DNA from: Dehalococcoidia bacterium UBA1141
GTDB lineage: Bacteria > Chloroflexota > Dehalococcoidia > Lucifugimonadales > UBA3495
DNA length: 40,617 nucleotides
Assembly (NCBI GenBank): GCA_002311385.1
Contig: DCAE01000094.1
Location: forward strand, 1-40,617
Direction: 5' to 3'
Numbering within the stretch: the first letter of the stretch is position 1; each line of letters starts with the position of its first letter. Position numbers and translations under genes: made by a program. The notes under the pieces are model-generated. The model did not search any database. It saw only the letters and a program-made list of their open reading frames with translations, and was not told where the DNA came from. This document shows positions 16,841 to 26,393 of this stretch, piece by piece.

Positions 16841-18631
16841 GTGTTAAGGACCGCTGATTGCGGCTCCCTCAGGGAGACTGATATAGATAGCACCCAGACC
16901 ATTGTGGGCTGGGTGGACAGGCGCCGGGATCACGGCGGGATTATATTTATCGACCTGCGGGACCGCTCCGGTTTGGTCCAGGTAGTGTTGAACCCCGAGT
17001 TGTCCTCTCAGGCCTACCAGGTCGCCGAGCAGCTTCGGTCTGAATGGGTGATTCAAATCAAAGGCACCGTCAGACGAAGACCGGAAGGCAGCGAAAATCC
17101 CGGCATGGAAACCGGTTCAGTAGAGGTGATTGCGGAAGAGGCCACCGTGCTGAATCCATCATTGACGCCACCCTTTTACATTGCGGAAGACGCTGGCGCC
17201 GACGAGAGTCTACGTCTAAGGTACCGTTATCTTGACCTGCGCCGCCCGCCGATGCTGCGCAACCTGACGCTACGCCACAAAACGGTAAAGTACATCCGTG
17301 ATTTCCTGGATGCCCAAGGTTTCCTGGAGATTGAAACGCCGATACTGATCAAGAGCACGCCCGAAGGCGCCCGAGACTTTTTGGTGCCCAGCCGACTACA
17401 GCCCGGCAGTTTTTATGCTCTGCCCCAGTCACCACAACAACTAAAACAGTTATTGATGGTGTCCGGCATTGAGAAGTACTTCCAGATTGCCCGCTGTTTC
17501 AGAGACGAAGACTTGCGAGCGGACCGCCAACTGGAATTCACCCAACTGGACCTGGAAATGAGTTTCGTGGATGAGGAAGACATCCTCTCTCTAACCGAGG
17601 AACTGTACACCGGCCTTATCGAATCAGTATCACCGGAAAAGAAGCTGACGAAGCCCTTTTATAGGCTTACTTACGATGAATCTATGTCCAGCTACGGCTC
17701 TGACAAGCCCGACTTGCGCTTCGGCCTGAAAATGACCGATGTCAGTGACCTGGCTACCGAGACCGAGTTTCGCGTTTTTCTGTCCACCGTCGAGCGGGGC
17801 GGCATCATCAAAGGTTTTGTCGTTCCCCAGCAGGCCTCATACACCAGTTCCGTGATGCGAGAACTGGAGGATACGGCCAAGGAGGCCGGCGCTGGGGGAT
17901 TGAGCCACATCCGCTTCCGCGGCTCAGGGCCAATCAAAGACATGAGCGAAGAAGAAATTCTCTATTCCGCCGGGTTGCGTATGCCCAGCGAATGGAGCCA
18001 TCGGTTGGCGGAACGTATGGGCGCCAATCACGGAGACTTAATCCTGTTGATGGCCGGACAAGCCAAGCAGGTAAACGCATGGCTTAGCCTGATGCGCAGC
18101 CACGTTGCACAGCGATTGGAACTGGCCGACCCCGATGCATTGGCCTTCGCCTTCATCACCGAGTTCCCACTTTTCGATTGGAACGAAGACGCCAAACGCT
18201 GGGACTCATCTCATCACCCTTTCACTTCACCGGCGGACGGCCAAGAAGAAATGTTGTACGGCGATGATTTAGGGAGCGTCAAGTCCAAGGCCTACGACAT
18301 GGTCTGCAACGGCTCGGAGTTGGCTAGCGGCAGCATTCGGATTCATAACCGGAAGCTGCAGGAGAAAATCTTCAGCATTTTAGGTTATGACGCAGAGGAA
18401 ACAGCCAGCCGCTTCGGCCAGATACTGGAAGCCTTTGAGTACGGAGCCCCTCCTCACGGAGGCATTGCCCCTGGAATTGACAGACTCGTCGCTATTTTGA
18501 CCGGGAACACCTCCATTCGCGAAGTGATAGCGTTTCCTAAAACTCAGAGTGGCGCAGATCCCCTGTTCGATTCCCCAGCTCCTGTGGCTCAAGCCCAATT
18601 GGACGAGCTTTCTATCCGTATCTCGGATTAA
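16841..18631 (+). CDS. aspS: Aspartyl-tRNA synthetase, probably non-discriminating
   Basis: Class II aminoacyl-tRNA synthetase charging tRNA-Asp, 596 aa, the normal length for the bacterial type with a GAD insertion domain. Residues 1-105 are the OB-fold anticodon-binding domain. Catalytic motifs follow: RYRYLDLRRP (motif 1 region), FRDEDLRADRQLEFTQLDLE (motif 2) and GIDRLVAILTGNTSIREVIA (motif 3). The insertion domain lies between motifs 2 and 3. Position 31 is His in RRRDHGG. In studied bacterial enzymes His here, instead of Leu, accompanies relaxed specificity toward tRNA-Asn, so this may be the non-discriminating form needing the GatCAB amidotransferase (inference). GTG at 16841 follows AGGAG with a nine-base spacer. 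Confidence 0.96.
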   Translation: MLRTADCGSLRETDIDSTQTIVGWVDRRRDHGGIIFIDLRDRSGLVQVVLNPELSSQAYQVAEQLRSEWVIQIKGTVRRRPEGSENPGMETGSVEVIAEEATVLNPSLTPPFYIAEDAGADESLRLRYRYLDLRRPPMLRNLTLRHKTVKYIRDFLDAQGFLEIETPILIKSTPEGARDFLVPSRLQPGSFYALPQSPQQLKQLLMVSGIEKYFQIARCFRDEDLRADRQLEFTQLDLEMSFVDEEDILSLTEELYTGLIESVSPEKKLTKPFYRLTYDESMSSYGSDKPDLRFGLKMTDVSDLATETEFRVFLSTVERGGIIKGFVVPQQASYTSSVMRELEDTAKEAGAGGLSHIRFRGSGPIKDMSEEEILYSAGLRMPSEWSHRLAERMGANHGDLILLMAGQAKQVNAWLSLMRSHVAQRLELADPDALAFAFITEFPLFDWNEDAKRWDSSHHPFTSPADGQEEMLYGDDLGSVKSKAYDMVCNGSELASGSIRIHNRKLQEKIFSILGYDAEETASRFGQILEAFEYGAPPHGGIAPGIDRLVAILTGNTSIREVIAFPKTQSGADPLFDSPAPVAQAQLDELSIRISD

Positions 18632-18800
18632 ATCTCCGGCGGTACAATGAATCTAGGTCAGACTGACGAATTGTCCTTTATCGTTGCGTCTTGGTAGCGG
18701 ATTGTTTTAGCATCAACATCACTTAAGTTTTACCCGAATTACTTCACTTTGCCTCCCAAACGGACTCTACGGCGGTTGTACCATACTCGACGCCACATCT

Positions 18801-20086
18801 GTGACCGAGAGGACCATCGGTCGTCATAAGTTCGGTTTCCTTCTGGTTATGGCAGTTATCCTCTTTCTGGCGGTAGCCGCATGTTCCAGCGATGAAATAC
18901 CCGTGGATTTCGCCTTGGAAGATATAGACCGCAGCCCAGAAACACCCATAGTCATCCCGCTTGGAGAGCCTTTGGTGATTGGTGTTTCATCGGCGTTGAC
19001 CGGACCGGCGGTGCCCCGCGGCCAGGAGTACCGGGATGCTGTGGTCATGGCAGTGGAGCAATGGAAAACGCTGAATGGGCCGATGATTGGCGGCCACCAG
19101 ATAATGGTCGTTTCGGAAGACGATGGCTGCACCGGGTCAGACGTCACTCGCCTGGCCGCAGAGCGGTTGCTCAAGCAGCCGGGCTTGGTGGGCGTCTTGG
19201 GGCCCCAATGCTCAGCCGGGGCCGTTAGAACTGAAATGATTTACGCTGACGCTGGAATCGTGATGATTTCCGGCTCGGCTACCTCGACAAATCTTGCGGA
19301 AGACCAACAGGGCGATGGATTTTTCTTCCGCACGGCTTATCGCAACGACTCTCAAGGTGTTTTGGTGGGAGTATATTTCTCCGACCCAGAGTGTTTAGGC
19401 GCAAGCAGCGCCTATATCGTCCACGACAACGAGACCTACGGAACCGACTTGGCCTTAAAAGCAGAATCTTTTCTAGTTGTAGCAGACCTGCAAGTAACTG
19501 TGACCAGCGTGGACAGAGGCACTGTCGACTTCAGCGATCTCGCTTCGGAGATTGCCCAAGCGAACCCAGATGCTATGTTCTTCGCAGGATTCAATCCTGA
19601 AGCCATCTTGCTTCTGCGCTAGTTGCGCGATGCTGGTTGGAATGGTGCCTATACTTCCGGCGATGCGGTATGTGGAGCTGCCAATTGCGAGTTCCTGGCG
19701 GCTTTGGGAGATTTGGCGGAAGGCGCAGCGTTCTCCGGCTGCTCCCCCCTCTGGATGCGGCTTTTATCAGCCAGTTTACCGTGGTACACGGAGATGAGCC
19801 CACGGCGGCATTCGTCGCCCAGTATCATGATGCGGCCACCATATTGTTGAATGCGGTGAACTCGACGGCGCAACCAGATGGTGGGGCTTTGGTAATTGAT
19901 CCAAAATCTTTGAGAGATGCCGTGTCGGCAGCAACCTTGCCTCAGGGAAAGTCCGGCAACGTTGCATTCGATTCGGCGGGCGACCGGGCATCCAGCTCAG
20001 AGTTGGAGAACCTGGAACAGTTCGCAGATCAACTGGGATTAGTTCCTTGCCGCATCGAAAACGGCGTCATAGCTTACTTTAATTAG
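18801..20086 (+). pseudogene. Broken ABC substrate-binding lipoprotein, branched-chain amino-acid type
   Basis: Remnant of a Leu/Ile/Val-type periplasmic binding protein (Peripla_BP_6 family). The first part has a signal peptide with lipobox LAVAAC (Cys28), then VIGVSSALTGPAVPRGQEYRD, VVSEDDGCTGSDVTRLAAER and VLGPQCSAGA, which are good family motifs. An in-frame TAG at 19620-19622 interrupts LLR-LRDAGWNGAYTSGDAVCG, plausibly a Gln codon CAG changed to TAG. The frame then shifts by minus one at the C6 run 19744-19749. Adding one C restores GCSPPLDAAFISQFTVVHGD and reads on to the stop at 20086. No permease or ATPase genes are adjacent. The start is GTG at 18801 with no ribosome binding site. 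Sequencing error could explain the homopolymer indel, but not easily the amber codon. Confidence 0.82.
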
Positions 20087-20221
20087 ATTTTCAGGGATTA
20101 GATTTTCCGAGATTCCAGGATCAACGCTCAAGCACCGCTTGAACGCTAGCCTTAGATATCCAGATTTGGGTTAGTGACAGGCACCGTCCCAAGAAAACTG
20201 AATCTAGCTTGGGAGTCCATC

Positions 20222-22530
20222 ATGGCAGCAATCGATTCTCAGTTCACACCGTTCTTCACAGGCCACATCGCGGCGTGGGTCAGAAGGCACCGCAAGAGGG
20301 TGCTCCTTGCCTGGCTGATTATTGCCGTAGTTCTGATTGGGGCTTGTTTCAGCGTAGGCGCCAATGAAGACCTTGAAGAAACGCTACCAAGGGAGTCCGG
20401 CGAAGCACTGAAGTTGCTTCAAGATCGCTTTGACTTCAGAGAAGGTGGCGCACCCACTAGACTATTGTTTTCTCCCATCCGACCCTGGCCGTAGACGACC
20501 CTGAGTACCAGTCGGTTGTGGAAGGTCTCCTGGCCGAACTCAGGAATCTTCGCAGCATAATTGAACTACAAGTCGGAGGAACCGACGTGGTCTCCAGCTA
20601 CCGACTATTCTCCAACACCTTCAGTCACTATGACATAGGAGAGTCCCGGGAGTCATCGCCGCTAGTTTCTATAGACGATTCCCGGGGCGACGTGACCTTT
20701 GCCCAGGCCGAATACTCGGACGAACTGGATTTAGATGACCCGGGGAACGACGTCGATGAGGTAATTCGGATAGTCGACGCTGCAGCAGCAGCGTCCGACT
20801 TTAAGATACTGATAGGCGGGGGCGCGACTCTCAATCAACAGGTAAACGAGATTATAGAAGAGGACTTCAGCTCCGCTTCGGTTATCAACTTGCCTTTAAC
20901 GCTGATAATTCTGATTATCGCTTTGGGGGCTCTGGTGGCCGCTGGCGTGCCTGTAGTCCTTGCCTATGCGGGCGTCGCAATGGCCGCCGGTGTGGTTGCG
21001 CTTGTCAGCAACGTGGTGCCAATGTTCGAAGCCTGGTTACAGATTGTATTGCTGATGGGTCTGGCCGCCGGTATCGACTACACACTGTTTTTGTTCACGC
21101 GGTTCCGTACGGAACGGGAGGCTGACGTCCCAACCGCTGATGCCGCTGCAGTGGCCAGCCACACCGCCGGGAAGGCCGTGCTGATTGCGGGCCTGACCAC
21201 CATGTTGGCTCTAGTAGGTATGTTCCTCATCGGCAACGTGTTGTTCAACAGCGTCGGTGTAGCCGCAGTATTGACGATATTCATGGTACTGCTGATGGCC
21301 CTGACGTTGACCCCGGCCCTGCTAGGTGATGGCCTCAGCCGATTCAACATCCCAAAGATAGGTCGGGGTTTCAACCTGGCCCAAGCCGGTCTCTTGAACC
21401 CCCTAGCCCGCGCTATCGTGCGAACCTCGGTGAGATGGCCCTATATCGTTGCTCCGTTGAGCGTGGCGGCCATGCTGGCCCTGACCTACCCCATGCTCAC
21501 TCTCAACCTAGGATTCAACGGTGCTGCCGCACTGCACGACGACGTGTCTTCTAAGGACGCCATACTTGCCTTGGAAGAAAATTTCACCATTGGCCTCTTG
21601 GCCCCAGCCGTAGTGGTTGTGGAGCCGGGCGAAGGCCGAAATATCTTCGCCGCCGACGTTCAAGAGCGAGTGGATCAACTGATTGACTTGGTGCTTGCGG
21701 AAAACGCCAGGGCCGAAGCCGCCGGAGAGCACATCCCATTCGCCGAGCCAATCAATACCTATGTCAACCGTGGTGGCGACCTGGAGATCATTGAGATTCC
21801 GCTAAACGCTGACACCGGGGACGATGAAGCTCTAGACGCAGTTGGACTGCTTCGAGATAGCCTGATTCCAGAGGCCTTTCCTGATGATTCAGTTCGTGCG
21901 CTGGTTACCGGGAGCACCGGTGCGAACGTGGACTTCAAAGACGAAATGATGGCCCGAACTCCCTACGTGGTAATCTTCGTTTTGGTGACCGCATTCGTGG
22001 TTCTGGTAATCCTGTACCGGTCGTTGTTGGTGCCGCTAATTACGGTTTTCCTGAACCTCCTGGCGGTTGGCGCTTCTTACGGTGTGCTGACGCTGGTATT
22101 CCAGGAAGGGTGGGCGCTGGAAGGCCTGCTCAGCTTTAAGGCAACGGGAATCATTGAGTCTTGGTTGCCTCTGTTCGTCTTTACGTTGATGTTTGGAATT
22201 TCCATGGATTACCTGAATTTTGCTATCACCAGGGTGGAAGAATTATTCCACCGCGGTTATAGCGTAGAGGACGCCATAGTCGAGGGTGTGGGCGACAGTT
22301 TCGGTATCGTGTTTAGCGCGGCGGCCATTATGATTGCGGTTGCAGCGGTATTCGCTCTGATGCGTTTCCTCGCCATACAGCAATTGGGATTCGCCTTGGC
22401 GATTGCCGTTCTCCTTGACACAACTATAATCCTACTACTCATGTTGCCAGCGCTGATGGGTCTGGCGGGAAAGCACTTGTGGTACTTGCCCAGTTGGCTA
22501 AATTGGCTGCCTGGAGGGCAAAAGGCTTAA
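20222..22530 (+). pseudogene. MMPL/RND-family transporter interrupted by a frameshift
   Basis: Predicted inner-membrane RND transporter of the MMPL (mycobacterial membrane protein large-like) type, about 770 aa when repaired. ATG at 20222 follows GGGAG with a six-base spacer, better than the GTG at 20174. The first frame gives a cytoplasmic start, helix VLLAWLIIAVVLIGACFSVG and the start of the first extracytoplasmic domain, then stops at 20494. Removing a minus-one shift at the T4 run 20468-20471 restores FSHPTLAVDDPEYQSVVEGLL and joins it to the large second frame. That frame has two clusters of membrane helices and the extracytoplasmic domain between them, including the GIDYTLFLFTRFRTER and GISMDYLNFAITRVEE motifs. 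It ends intact at 22530. The rest of the gene is well preserved, so the loss is recent or an assembly error. Confidence 0.85.
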
Positions 22531-22565
22531 CAATAGCTGGACAATCACCGGGCATCCACTGGAAC

Positions 22566-22727
22566 ATGCACCCGCATGGCTCAGACATGTTGGTCCACCT
22601 AGCGGTTCCTGAGCCCCGTCGGCTTATGCGCGATTTGTTAGAGGTGCGGCTTCCATTCACCCTAGGCGAGTTGAGCCTGAATCTTGGCGAACGGCGCATG
22701 GGGGTTGCATTGGTTCGTGGGTGGTGA
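22566..22727 (+). CDS. Doubtful small open frame after the MMPL gene
   Basis: A 53-aa frame starting MHPHGSDMLVHLAVPEP and ending LGELSLNLGERRMGVALV. It is weakly protein-like but lacks a ribosome binding site and matches nothing I know. It could be the decayed tail of a former gene or non-coding. The rest of the stretch 22531-22926 holds only the hairpin at 22863-22901. Confidence 0.2.
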   Translation: MHPHGSDMLVHLAVPEPRRLMRDLLEVRLPFTLGELSLNLGERRMGVALVRGW

Positions 22728-22862
22728 GTCATGCTTGATGCCGCCGACAGATTTCGACGCGAATCCGGGTTAAGGGTATCGGTTGTGGAGTGCTCTAAAC
22801 CGAATTCAGGTGGAGCCCTATTCAGCGAGATGTAAGGCTAAATCGGAGAAATTACCGAGAAA

Positions 22863-22901
22863 AAGAAGGGCTTGCTGAAATAATCAGCAAGCCCTTCTTT
22901 C
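22863..22901. terminator. 17-bp hairpin terminator between convergent genes
   Basis: The 17-base arm 22863-22879 (AAAGAAGGGCTTGCTGA) pairs perfectly with 22885-22901 around an AATAA loop. A-rich and T-rich ends on both sides give a usable U tract in either direction. It separates the rightward MMPL gene from the leftward aldolase gene and ends 25 bases from the aldolase stop codon. Confidence 0.82.
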
Positions 22902-22926
22902 TTAAGTTATCGTTACCTGAAGTACG

Positions 22927-23949
22927 CTAGTTGCCGCCGTCCGGAACGTACTTTCCCTGCCGGGCGGCGCTGGTGAGCTTGGCCCGATTGTAAAAAGCGT
23001 TGGTTGCCAGTTCCAGATTCTCGGATTTGCCAGCCCAGGCTTTAAGTGGATCCCCTTGCAGGCTACGGCCAAAGGAGAAACTGAGCTCCCACGGTGCGCC
23101 TACTTCAGCGACTCGCTGATTTATTGCGTCCAGGTTTGAGGTCACCGAATCGTCGGATTCGCCCCCGGAAAGGAAAACCACGCCAGTGACTGCGGCAGGC
23201 ACCGAACGCTTGAAGCAATCTATGGTCTTCTCAGCGATTTCTTCAGGATTGGCACGGTCAGATGCCGCACTGCCGGAAATAATCATGCTCGGCTTTAGCA
23301 GAGTACCTTCCAAGAAGACCTTTTGCTCAATCAGTTGCCGGTAAACCTCGTGAAGTGTCGCTTCGCTGGCCTTGAAGCAATCCTGAATGCTATGGCCTCC
23401 GTCTCTCAGCACTTCCGGCTCCACTATTGGAACCAACCCGGCTTCCTGGCTCAATGCAGCATAACGGGCCAACGCATGAGCATTCGTGGCTACGCAATAG
23501 TGGGAAGGAATACCGTGACCGATGGATATCACAGCACGCCACTTGGCAAATCTGGCGCCCAACTCGTAATACTCTTTAAGCCGGTCCCGCAGACCATCTA
23601 GTCCCTCGGTCACCACCTCATCGGGAGAGCTGGGAAGAGCCTGGGTACCCTTGTCCACCTTTATGCCGGGGATGATTCCTTGGTCCTCCAGGACTTTGAC
23701 CATCGGCGTGCCATCCGCCGCATTCTGTCGGATGGTCTCATCGAACAAGATAACTCCGCTGATATATTCTGATGCGCCGGCAGTGCGAAACAGCATCTCA
23801 CGGTAATCTCGGCGATTGTCCTCCGTGGACTCCACATTTATGGAATCGAACCGGCGTTTGATTGTGCCGCCACTTTCATCGGCTGCCAAAATACCCTTGG
23901 ATTTTGCAACAAGGGCTTGAGCGGTATCTATTAGTTGCTGTTTGTCCAC
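22927..23949 (-). CDS. Fructose-bisphosphate aldolase class I
   Basis: Class I (Schiff-base) fructose-1,6-bisphosphate aldolase, 340 aa, of the eukaryote-like family also found in bacteria. It cleaves or forms FBP from DHAP and G3P in glycolysis/gluconeogenesis. Seen motifs are KGILAADESGGTIKRRF at the N-terminus, Lys136 in RFAKWRAV, Glu167/Glu169 in IVEPEV, and the Schiff-base lysine Lys219 in LEGTLLKPSMI. SGGESDDSV and FSFGRSLQ form the phosphate-binding region. The start is GTG at 23949 with GGAGGAGG about seven bases upstream. It lies 81 bases downstream of the bisphosphatase gene on the same strand, which suggests a two-gene gluconeogenic unit ended by the hairpin at 22863-22901. Confidence 0.96.
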   Translation of the reverse strand: MDKQQLIDTAQALVAKSKGILAADESGGTIKRRFDSINVESTEDNRRDYREMLFRTAGASEYISGVILFDETIRQNAADGTPMVKVLEDQGIIPGIKVDKGTQALPSSPDEVVTEGLDGLRDRLKEYYELGARFAKWRAVISIGHGIPSHYCVATNAHALARYAALSQEAGLVPIVEPEVLRDGGHSIQDCFKASEATLHEVYRQLIEQKVFLEGTLLKPSMIISGSAASDRANPEEIAEKTIDCFKRSVPAAVTGVVFLSGGESDDSVTSNLDAINQRVAEVGAPWELSFSFGRSLQGDPLKAWAGKSENLELATNAFYNRAKLTSAARQGKYVPDGGN

Positions 23950-24030
23950 GATTACGCCTCCTCCAAGTTTTGTCCCAATCTCGCATTTTGGGGATGCCCT
24001 AAGTGGGTTGATGTCAGGGAGCCGCCGATG

Positions 24031-25005
24031 CTAACCACCACTAATCAAGGACACGGACTGTTCGACCATGTCTTTGTTTCCCAGAATCAGCGGTGTGCGT
24101 TGGTGTAACTCCTCGGGCATGATATCCATGATTCGCCGGTAGCCTGTGGATGCTGCGCCTCCAGCCTGCTCGGCCACAAATCCCAAAGGGTTCGCCTCAT
24201 ACATCAACCGCAGCCTACCTTCTTTACGTTTCACGTCGGCGGGATACAAGAATATCCCACCTTTGAGCAGGTTGCGGTGGAAGTCGGCCACCAATGAACC
24301 GACATATCTTTGAGAGTGGGCGTTGCGGAGTTTGAGCACAGCCTGCTGCGTCGCTTCATCCAACGATTCAAAATTACCCTCGTTGGTGCTGTAGTAGGCG
24401 CATTTCTCCGGGATACGAATGTCCGGATGGGTGAGGAAATAGGCGCCCGTTTTGGGGTCTAAAGTGAACCCGTTTACGTCGTTTTGGGTAGCCACCACGA
24501 AAACAGTGCTGGACCCATAAACGACATACACCGCCGCGACCTGCTCATTACCGGGCCGGAGCAAAGAAGATGGGGTGGCATCGCCGGCTCCGGTTTTCCG
24601 CCAAATTCCGAATATCGAGCCTATGCTGACGGCAACATCGATGTTTGAGGACCCGTCCAGAGGGTCCATGAGAACGATGTAGGAATCCGGCTTGCTTTGG
24701 GAAACAATAACGGGGTGCTCTATCTCTTCACACCCGATGGCGGCTACGAATCCGCTGCCGGAGAGAACCTGGACAAAAGTGTCGGAACTGAGCTGGTCCA
24801 GCCGCTGTACTATCTCACCTTGTACGTTGACCTCGCCGGTGACGCCGAGAGCGCCACCTAGGGCCGCAGATTGGACCTGTTCTTGAACCTGGCGAGAGCC
24901 TTCCGCGATGGCCATCACCACGGCATCTAGTCCTGCCAACTGTCCGTTGCCGCCCCATTTAGTGGCCAGGAAATCCCTGAGTGTCGGACGCTGCCCTGAG
25001 GTCAC
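24031..25005 (-). CDS. fbp: Fructose-1,6-bisphosphatase class I
   Basis: Class 1 FBPase, 324 aa, hydrolysing fructose-1,6-bisphosphate to fructose-6-phosphate, the irreversible gluconeogenic step. Visible motifs are CEEIEHPV and MDPLDGSSNID (metal and catalytic residues), YVGSLVADFHRNLLKGGIFLYP and EGRLRLMYEANPLGFVAEQAGG (sugar-phosphate site). The frame opens at a TTG at 25023, but the bases there, GGGAGGTGGAGCGA, are a ribosome binding site for the GTG at 25005, so I place the start at 25005. It is followed by the aldolase gene. The AMP-regulatory region of animal enzymes is not clearly conserved. Confidence 0.95.
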   Translation of the reverse strand: MTSGQRPTLRDFLATKWGGNGQLAGLDAVVMAIAEGSRQVQEQVQSAALGGALGVTGEVNVQGEIVQRLDQLSSDTFVQVLSGSGFVAAIGCEEIEHPVIVSQSKPDSYIVLMDPLDGSSNIDVAVSIGSIFGIWRKTGAGDATPSSLLRPGNEQVAAVYVVYGSSTVFVVATQNDVNGFTLDPKTGAYFLTHPDIRIPEKCAYYSTNEGNFESLDEATQQAVLKLRNAHSQRYVGSLVADFHRNLLKGGIFLYPADVKRKEGRLRLMYEANPLGFVAEQAGGAASTGYRRIMDIMPEELHQRTPLILGNKDMVEQSVSLISGG

Positions 25006-25509
25006 TTCGCTCCACCTCCCCAATTTACGTCACTGTCCAATAAAAGACACGATGGTCAAGATTATTCAACAATCTCTTGTGTGTCATGGCCAGCTAGCCG
25101 GATGGCCGATTTACCGGATTGTCACAAGGTCATGATAGGAAAATGCCTGGCCGCAGCAGTTGATTAACCTATCTTTCTCGCCCAATGCTGTCGCCTAGAT
25201 TATGAACATCCGAATCTAGTTACACCGTGAGCAAAATGATTTTATCAGCAGCAATTTGCCTTAGTCAATCGACTCTGATCGATAGCATCAGTTCCGCTTT
25301 GGTCATGATTGATTTTCATCGCTTTTATGGATGGCCTGGGGACAATGCGAAAAAATCGTGCCGGTTATGTGGTAACGTGCCTGGCTGTATGCGCCTAACC
25401 GCCGGTCTGCTAATATAGACGTATAATTACCGCCTAGATATTGGGCTGGAATAGGGATAGCATTCGACAGGGTCTAGAGTAAACAGCCCTAAAGATGTAA
25501 AGTAGCATT
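25006..25509. other. Divergent intergenic region with a possible promoter
   Basis: About 500 bases between fbp (leftward) and the zinc-ribbon/TPR gene (rightward). A perfect TATAAT at 25422-25427 would start transcription about 75 bases before the rightward gene, but no -35 match is seen at the right spacing. Short open frames here lack ribosome binding sites. I see no riboswitch-like or repeated structure. Confidence 0.45.
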
Positions 25510-26328
25510 ATGAGTACGGTTTTTCTGATAGCCGCTTTGGCGCTGGTGTCGGTCTGGACGTCGCGGTTGGCCAAGGCCAAGGGAAGGAACCCATGGCTAT
25601 GGGGCGGAGCGTCATTTGTCTTGGGCATACCCACCGTCCATCTCTTCGCCGTAGTGCCTTTAATCATAATCATGTTTTTGAAGACTCCTCAGCAACAAGC
25701 GGAAGGGATCGTGAAAACCACCAATTGCCCCAAGTGCCAGGCCAAAACTGCCGTAAGTTCGCGCTACTGCACCAAATGCGGTTGGGAGATGGCCCGGGTC
25801 ATAACGCTGGATACACCGCAGGAAGCGGAAGCGCCTATCATAGCCGCTGCCACGCAAACTGAAGAACCTCCTGAGGTTGCTCAAAAGCCAGCCCAAGTTC
25901 TCGCCGAACCGGAAGCCGCACAACCCGAAGGGGTCGAAAATGAACTCGCTCCCGTTCCGGTTGCCGGTTCAACCTCTGAACCAGCGGCCGAACAGCCAGC
26001 CTCAACTGTTTTCGCAGCGGCGACAGGAGACGCTGAAACGGCGGACGATGCTGCTACAGAAGAGATGCCAGAGCCCAAAACTACTTACCGCAAGCCGGTA
26101 CCAGTGGACGTTCCAACTGCCTCTGCCATGACGGAACGCGGCGTACAGCTTTTCAACCAAGGGCGAACCCAAGAGGCAATCGACCAGTTCACCAAGGCAA
26201 TCGCATTGGATGCGGACTTTATCGAAGCTTGGGCCAAGCGAGCAGAAGCATATGCGTTGTTGGGGCGAGGTGATCAAGCCGCCGAAGATCAACGCCGGTT
26301 GGATTCTCTAAACGCCAGTTCCTCTTAG
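25510..26328 (+). CDS. Membrane protein with zinc ribbon and C-terminal TPR
   Basis: A 272-aa protein of mixed architecture. Two N-terminal membrane segments lie near residues 3-17 and 33-57. A four-cysteine zinc ribbon follows (CPKC at 73-76 and CTKC at 87-90), then a roughly 100-residue Glu/Ala/Pro-rich linker, then one or two tetratricopeptide repeats from about residue 206 (GVQLFNQGRTQEAIDQFTKA, then WAKRAEAYALLGRGDQA). The layout suggests a membrane-anchored scaffold with a cytoplasmic protein-binding TPR. The function is unknown. The ribosome binding site is weak. It converges with fabI, 65 bases away. Confidence 0.8.
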   Translation: MSTVFLIAALALVSVWTSRLAKAKGRNPWLWGGASFVLGIPTVHLFAVVPLIIIMFLKTPQQQAEGIVKTTNCPKCQAKTAVSSRYCTKCGWEMARVITLDTPQEAEAPIIAAATQTEEPPEVAQKPAQVLAEPEAAQPEGVENELAPVPVAGSTSEPAAEQPASTVFAAATGDAETADDAATEEMPEPKTTYRKPVPVDVPTASAMTERGVQLFNQGRTQEAIDQFTKAIALDADFIEAWAKRAEAYALLGRGDQAAEDQRRLDSLNASSS

Positions 26329-26393
26329 CCGCACTCCGGTTTACCTGGGCCTCTCAAGACCGCGGCCATCAACCCCGGATATATGGAGGCCGG

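Noticed and set aside
19620..19622. TAG as a recoded (pyrrolysine or readthrough) codon in the binding-protein gene
   Set aside because: The same gene also carries a frameshift downstream, and no pyrrolysine genes or recoding structure are seen, so decay or error is simpler.
20468..20471. Programmed minus-one frameshift in the MMPL gene
   Set aside because: The site does not fit an X XXY YYZ slippery heptamer in the zero frame, and I see no downstream pseudoknot.
25227..25418. 63-aa open frame upstream of the zinc-ribbon gene
   Set aside because: It has no ribosome binding site, ends before the likely TATAAT promoter and has no recognisable pattern.
26347..26388. GGCCTC/GAGGCC inverted repeat between the TPR gene and fabI
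   Set aside because: The loop is close to 30 bases and no U tract follows; it is not convincing as a terminator.
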